Shown: piece by piece, positions 6,646-6,691 of the stretch
Layout: each line of letters starts with the position of its first letter
Numbering within the stretch: position 1 is the first letter of the stretch
From: Chthonomonadaceae bacterium
Lineage (GTDB): Bacteria > Armatimonadota > Chthonomonadetes > Chthonomonadales > Chthonomonadaceae
DNA: 6,691 nt
NCBI GenBank assembly: GCA_025355115.1
Contig: JANXLO010000735.1
Location: 1 to 6,691 of the forward strand
Reading direction: 5' to 3'
The notes under the pieces: generated by a model
Seen by the model: only the letters and a program-made list of their open reading frames with translations
Database searches by the model: none
What the model was told of the DNA's origin: nothing
Position numbers and translations under genes: made by a program

Positions 6646-6691
6646 TCAGCGTCTCCAGTCTCCCATGAGGAGGAAGGGCGCCCAGTAGTAG
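6646..6691 (-). CDS. C-terminal end of a probable CHAT-domain (caspase-like) protein, partial
   Basis: Only the last 14 codons and the TGA stop are in the window. They read YYWAPFLLMGDWRR. From knowledge of the family, CHAT domains (caspase HetF associated with TPRs, clan CD protease fold) typically end in 'hPyyWApFvl.Gdwr', and the match is close in every conserved position (YYWA, F, G, W). The catalytic His and Cys and any TPR repeats lie outside the window, so neither activity nor architecture can be judged. Transcription runs toward alaS; no convincing terminator separates them, but alaS has its own promoter candidate. The call is a motif match on a very short stretch. Confidence 0.62.
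   Translation of the reverse strand, partial: YYWAPFLLMGDWRR

Overview
The window is about 60% GC. All five genes or gene fragments lie on the minus strand, so transcription runs from position 6691 down to position 1. The mix suggests a soil-type bacterium, most likely Acidobacteriota (class Terriglobia): a secreted DUF1080 protein, a CHAT-domain protein, an AlbA_2/Schlafen-like protein, and a large orphan phosphatase-superfamily membrane protein directly behind alaS. This placement comes from gene content and sequence feel, not from a search.

In transcription order: (1) the last 14 codons of a probable CHAT-domain protein (6691-6646); (2) a 193-nt spacer with a candidate promoter for alaS; (3) a complete alanyl-tRNA synthetase, alaS (6452-3741), with class II catalytic, editing and C-Ala regions all recognisable; (4) a roughly 756-residue protein (3727-1457) beginning 13 nt after the alaS stop, or overlapping it by 14 nt if a GTG start is used, with an alkaline-phosphatase-superfamily-like N-terminal half and a polytopic membrane C-terminal half; (5) a secreted DUF1080 / 3-keto-disaccharide hydrolase family protein (1387-569) with its own clear ribosome binding site; (6) an AlbA_2-domain gene (440 to the left edge) with a clear ribosome binding site and a TATAAT box, interrupted by an in-frame TAG after codon 115. 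The frame stays open and family-like beyond the stop up to the window edge.

alaS and the phosphatase-like membrane protein look like one transcription unit. The DUF1080 gene follows after 69 nt and could be read through or transcribed separately. The AlbA_2 gene appears independently promoted and lies in a region of lower GC. No RNA genes, insertion sequences, CRISPR arrays or convincing intrinsic terminators were seen. The observations most worth a second look are the uncharacterised phosphatase-like/multi-TM protein coupled to alaS, whose canonical metal ligands seem degenerate, and the single nonsense codon in the AlbA_2 gene.
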